64,000 bases of DNA from Gaertneriomyces semiglobifer. Lineage: Eukaryota; Chytridiomycota; Chytridiomycetes; Spizellomycetales; Spizellomycetaceae. Shown one piece after another: positions 60,035 to 64,000 of this stretch. Position 1 is the first letter of the stretch. Each line of letters starts with the position of its first letter. Location: positions 372,001 through 436,000 of the forward strand of contig JAHLKF010000008.1 in NCBI GenBank assembly GCA_025558075.1, in the 5' to 3' direction. The position numbers and the translations under genes were made by a program. The notes beneath the pieces are model-generated. The model did not search any database, was not told the origin of the DNA, and saw only the letters and a program-made list of their open reading frames with translations.

Positions 60035-61167
60035 CCTGCATCTCACTATGCTGGCATGGCTTTTCTCACGGCCTTTTGACGTGAAATTGTGGGGTCTCTC
60101 GCGTTATTGATAACAATAGCCAGACCCCAGGTTATTGTCGATGCTATGTGCAATGTGGGGGAGCGAGTACATTGTTAGACTCGTCGCAAAGCCGATAGAG
60201 ATGAGAAACGGGAAAGGATAAACATGGACTGCAATGGGTACCACCACGATGCAGTACTCTCTAAGCTCGTGACTGTCAATTACTATTAGCTTGCCATGCG
60301 CTGAACTGGGCTGTTCCCCTTGGCCTCTTTTGACACACTCCTGCCTGATACCAACTGTACCATAAATGCAATGCACAGTGGCTGCCATCTTTCTTATGTA
60401 CTAAAACTCGAAAGTCGTGTATATATGTACGCCGCGGACGGGCAGAACGTGCAGCGAGTGTTATATAACGCGAGTGGACATGGTCGGACGCGCTTCCTCC
60501 AATCAATGAGTTAATTAAACTGGATGACGTAAGACATTTTAATTCGACAATAGTCCACACTCCGCTCCACAGGGCGCGCGCGTTGAATGAATGAGTTCCC
60601 TCCAACCATACGGTTTTCCCCCGCGAAAGCAAACAATACCATGCATCCCTTCAGACTCCTGGATGAGTCTCTAGATTGCTCCCCAATCAAGCCAAAGCCC
60701 CTACGGACTGCCCAAAATGATCCCTTCTTGTCGCATTCCTCCTTGATCAGCCGGCATGTCGCGTCTCGGCTGCTTCTAGGTTTGACGCGTCAGGATCATG
60801 TAGCGTATAATAAGAAAGTGGGCGAAGAAATGCACCAAATGAGATGTGGAAAGGCTGCCGAGCAATAGAAGAAGCCCGCCAGCTTCCCTGTTGCCCGATG
60901 ACGCTTTGGATCCCATGAGGTCCTCGATGAATCCAGTTGAATCGAAGCCGACCGAGATATAAAGCAGCCCTCATCGCACCGTTCCACCCCCCCATTCTCT
61001 ACATTTCATACGTCCATAACATTGTCGCTGTCCTCGGATGACCGACCCTCAATACACATAGCCAACAGCCGTAGTATTTAAATTCTAGCGCAATCGCTAG
61101 AGTTGTAGAGTGTATTTAACTTGGCATCATATTGTACATACCTTCCCACTCATCAAAAAACCGTATC
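60035..61167. other. divergent promoter region, no gene seen
   Basis: Lies between the SET-bromodomain and C2H2 genes. A 93-codon plus ORF (60587-60868) and minus ORFs of similar size are unrecognised. A TATATATG-type element is near 60420. Confidence 0.45.
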
Positions 61168-62634
61168 ATGACTACCTCCATTTCCCCTTTTCCTGTGTCA
61201 CTTTCGAAAAGTTGGGCATCGCGTCCAGATGAACACGATGCGTTTATAACAGATCTTCCCGGCAACATCGACTACTACCAATCGCCCATTGCAGCCGCTC
61301 ATTATCCGCGCTGTTTTAACCCTCAAATCAATGTCGCCTATGCATACGCCAATCGCTTGGCGCGCACACTTTGCGCATCACCCGAGGTCGATTCTTGTTG
61401 TTGCTCCTGTTGCTCATTCCTCGACTCAACACCCGCATACTATTATTCACCTCACACGCCTGAAGAGGAATGCTGCTCGCCCGCAATGCTTCATGCCCCA
61501 CTTCCAAGTTCTGGCATTTCTGTGCCCAGTGTGCCATCTTCACCGTCCGCATCGGGATATGACTGCCCATCGCCCGCTTTCAGCGACATTCCTGTGTGCA
61601 TGGAAACCGCCAATAAATATATCACCATGCTCAATAGCCAAGAATTGGAGGAGAGAGCAGCAGTGCCTGAGCCTTTCTCATCGGACAAACATCTACTTCT
61701 GCCGTCAGCCGAAAGCATCTCGCCTCTGCCGGAACTAGGTTCCAGTCAGGAAACCGTATTTGATCGTTTCGTCGACGAGGCAACCCTTCGTACGGAAGAA
61801 ACTGGCGGGCTACTAGGAAACATCAACCTCTTCGGCGTGCTATTGAACGCGGATACGTACGAAACCGGCTGCTCAGACGCGGAAATGACATTTGAGCTGA
61901 CTTCATCTCCTGAACGGACACCCGCAAGAGCTAAGGCAGCCGACAGAATAGTCGACATGAAAGAGAACTCCCTGAGCCAAACTTACGAACCCCTTGGTGA
62001 TAATGTGAGCGGGATTGCTTTTGAACGCCCTTTGGTAAGTGATATTGGTCAGCTGTCTTTTACCGCAGCTGCTAATTATGCGCGTAACCATAGGACTTCT
62101 CTATCCCAATGAGGAAACGCCTCGGCCGTAATATGTCTGACCGCAAAGAAGAAAGCAGGAAACGGCGTACACGCTCGCTTAATGAATCTGACGAGCTGCC
62201 TAGGAAGAAGACTTCAGCAAGCCGGTTGCGGTCTATGAAGAACGAAACCTCGGATGCGGGTAAATGCGCTGCTAAAAGGCCCATGAGTGGAGCGACGCTG
62301 TCGCAACTGGATGAGAACGAACTCTTGACGCAAGTCGTCTGGAAGAAGACAGCTTCAGGCCGTTATGTTTGTCCATACCCTAATTGCTCGAAAAGCTTCG
62401 AGCGCAAATTCAACGGATCTACCCACTACGCCACCCACTTTGACGTTCGCAAATACCCGTGTGATGCTTGCGACCGCAGTGTAAGTGGTCACCTTTTGTT
62501 ACCTCGACTGCATAGGTACCTTGAACTAACCAGTGCAATTTTAGTTCACACGATCCTATGACCTTAAGAGACACCAGAAACTTCATCGCAGGAACGTTAA
62601 AGGATGCTCCAAAGTTTTGGACGACTCTGATTAG
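61168..62634 (+). CDS. C2H2 zinc-finger transcription factor
   Basis: About 447 aa from three exons: 61168-62034, 62094-62480 and 62545-62634. The first 300 residues are Ser/Pro/Tyr-rich with a cysteine cluster CCCSCCS near residue 75. Exon 2 opens with a basic region (KRLGRNMSDRKEESRKRRTR). Two adjacent C2H2 fingers follow: YVCPYPNCSKSFERKFNGST..HYATH, and KYPCDACDRS joined by splicing to FTRSYDLKRHQKLH. The second finger is completed only after removing the intron at 62481-62544, which confirms that junction. The product is probably a nuclear DNA-binding regulator; its target is unknown. Exon 1 to 2 joins ERPL to DFSIPM. Confidence 0.88.
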
Positions 62635-63191
62635 TGAACCGTCTGCACGGCTTGTACGACACGCAGTTCTCATTGTACAGTTTGCGTTTTTTGGTCTATC
62701 GCCACCTCCTAAAACTGTGGGAGGCTACGAAATGTGAGAGAGGCTACGCTTCTCCGAACTAGTTAGTTGCACATAGTTTGATGCAAGGTTTTTGCGAAAT
62801 TAGTTTAGCTATGTTATTTATTAAATCCCTGTATGTATTTATTTGTTCAAATGAAATCAAGAGCACACAAGCATTTACAAAAGCGGATCGAGCATGCACA
62901 TGCCATGTAGTCAACGCAACTCGCATACACAAATTAGCGCAGATATCCGCTACTGCTTGACCACAATCCTTGTTGCTGTAAGGTCTGCATGTGAACTGCT
63001 GGCGACGCTCAAACGCATATCTTTGCAAGTCTTCGAACAGCCCCGACGCGACAAGGCACAGTCATGATCTAACTGTCCCACGCATGACTGTGCCATTATT
63101 ACGTAACGCCACCGGAGTCTCGCAGCGACGAACGGTGCGCATGCAAAAGGAAAGGGAGTGGTCAGAGCAACTTAAAGGTCCAAGGAACGCA
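62635..63191. other. intergenic with an inverted repeat
   Basis: No gene is seen. An inverted repeat is listed separately at 63055-63094. Confidence 0.5.
63055..63094. repeat. 12-bp perfect inverted repeat (16-base loop)
   Basis: GGCACAGTCATG (63055-63066) and its reverse complement (63083-63094) flank 16 bases. It lies about 100 bases upstream of the LysM gene start and might be an operator-like site or a chance hairpin. Confidence 0.9.
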
Positions 63192-64000
63192 ATGTTGGCG
63201 TCCTCCATTCCACATTCACAACCACCCAGCAATCCTTGGGCTGATCTGGACTTCTTCGAGAAGGTCTCCGCTGCCTCAACCGCCGCGGATGATAGGGATA
63301 TTGAGCGCAGCGCGAGCGACAGGGATACGCTGGATAGCTACGATGTGATAACTACTGGAACACTGATATCACACTCTGAAGAAGCGAGTGGGTGGGGTTC
63401 AACGCGGTCGTCAACGGCATCTTCAGGAAGTGGTGTGGTGGGATTATCATCTTTCGATGCATGGGGGGATTTTGTTCAAGCCTCTCCATCGAGTTCGACG
63501 AGGAAAGGCGCAGCAGCAGAGTTCCCAGTGACTGGGTTCCTACCAGCAGACAACCAAAGGAGAAGAAGCCGTGAAGGAGAGCTGGCTCGACAAGAGGCCA
63601 TCGCAGCTATCGGCTTATCACCACCCGCGTTGTCATCCATAGACGAGTCGCATGCAGGCATCGGCCACGTATTAACAAATGGAAACGTTCCGATGAGAAG
63701 ATTTTCATCCGCTGATCAGGATACCGCGCATGAACTGGACACTCATACGGTCGGGCCGACAGATACTCTCGCAGGATTAGCAATCTTGTACGGCGTAAGC
63801 GTATGTATTTTCTCAAACCAAATGTGTCTTCTTGGCGAGTTCTTTGTAACCCGGTCTTATTATCAGAAAGCAGAGCTTAAGAGAGTGAATCGGTTATGGA
63901 ATGATGACGATATTCGTTTGCGCCAGAAGATTTACATTCCCGGTCGAACTGGAGCCAGCGGTAGCGTCTCGGGCAAGCAAAGGGCATTGGACAACCGCAT
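63192..64000 (+). CDS. LysM-domain protein (LYSMD-like), 3' end outside window
   Basis: Exon 1 is 63192-63800 from the ATG (MLASSIPHSQPPSNPWADLD). The predicted intron 63801-63866 (GTATGT...TATCAG) separates it from exon 2, which runs off the window. The N-terminal 170 residues are Ser/Asp-rich with no signal peptide, so the protein is probably intracellular. Splicing completes a single LysM domain: HTVGPTDTLAGLAILYGVS joined to KAELKRVNRLWNDDDIRL and QKIYIP. That resembles LYSMD1/2-type proteins rather than secreted chitin-binding effectors. The intron itself has no in-frame stop, so an unspliced product would also stay open; the spliced version is favoured because it restores domain spacing. 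Confidence 0.82.
   Translation, partial: MLASSIPHSQPPSNPWADLDFFEKVSAASTAADDRDIERSASDRDTLDSYDVITTGTLISHSEEASGWGSTRSSTASSGSGVVGLSSFDAWGDFVQASPSSSTRKGAAAEFPVTGFLPADNQRRRSREGELARQEAIAAIGLSPPALSSIDESHAGIGHVLTNGNVPMRRFSSADQDTAHELDTHTVGPTDTLAGLAILYGVSVCIFSNQMCLLGEFFVTRSYYQKAELKRVNRLWNDDDIRLRQKIYIPGRTGASGSVSGKQRALDNR

Overview
The window looks like nuclear DNA of an early-diverging, probably zoosporic (chytrid-like) fungus. Nearly every gene is split by short GT-AG introns of about 50-90 bases, the standard code is used throughout, and genes are packed on both strands. Fungal hallmarks include two fungal-type mannosyltransferase families (GT15 and an inositol-phosphorylceramide-type GT32), OMP decarboxylase and a fungal-type F1Fo ATP synthase f subunit. 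Coactosin and a SNAPC4-like Myb protein are, from general knowledge, unusual in Dikarya, so they point to a basal lineage. No species can be named from the sequence alone.

Layout. 1-3.9 kb: a partial unrecognised gene, a tRNA-Ser(CGA), and weak ORFs. 3.9-16.4 kb: a dense housekeeping block with an SDR protein, VTI1 SNARE, SNAPC4-like Myb protein, ATP17, mitochondrial ribosome-recycling EF-G2, UBC7, DPH4 and CDC73. 16.4-21 kb: OMP decarboxylase, carnitine carrier and a GYP1-type Rab GAP. 21-34.5 kb is more accessory: a P-loop NTPase of crinkler/STAND flavour, a KRE2-type mannosyltransferase, a MATE transporter, several direct and inverted repeats and few recognisable genes, except coactosin at 32.6 kb. 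34.5-46.8 kb: a homeodomain protein, a GT32 enzyme, MSH5 with a very long N-terminal extension, and a membrane-anchored methyltransferase. 48-64 kb: a small CBM48 protein, a MARK/PAR-1 kinase, COQ4, a tandem CCCH protein, a SET-bromodomain protein, a C2H2 factor and the 5' part of a LysM protein.

Functional threads. Mitochondrial functions are ATP17, EF-G2, the carnitine carrier and COQ4. Membrane traffic is represented by VTI1 and the GYP1-type GAP, and Golgi glycosylation by GT15 and GT32. Gene expression and chromatin are represented by SNAPC4, CDC73, the homeodomain protein, the C2H2 factor, the SET-bromodomain protein and the CCCH protein. Meiosis is represented by MSH5. Genes are individually transcribed; no operon-like grouping is seen.

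Exon coordinates were worked out by hand from splice signals, reading-phase continuity and family conservation. They are predictions, not transcript evidence. The most interesting signals are a 19-bp perfect hairpin that covers a predicted 5' splice site in the NTPase gene, the 107-base repeat/unique-spacer array at 29.8-30.3 kb, the 444-residue extension on MSH5, and an SDR protein lacking the catalytic lysine. I did not find clear evidence for an entirely new multi-gene system.
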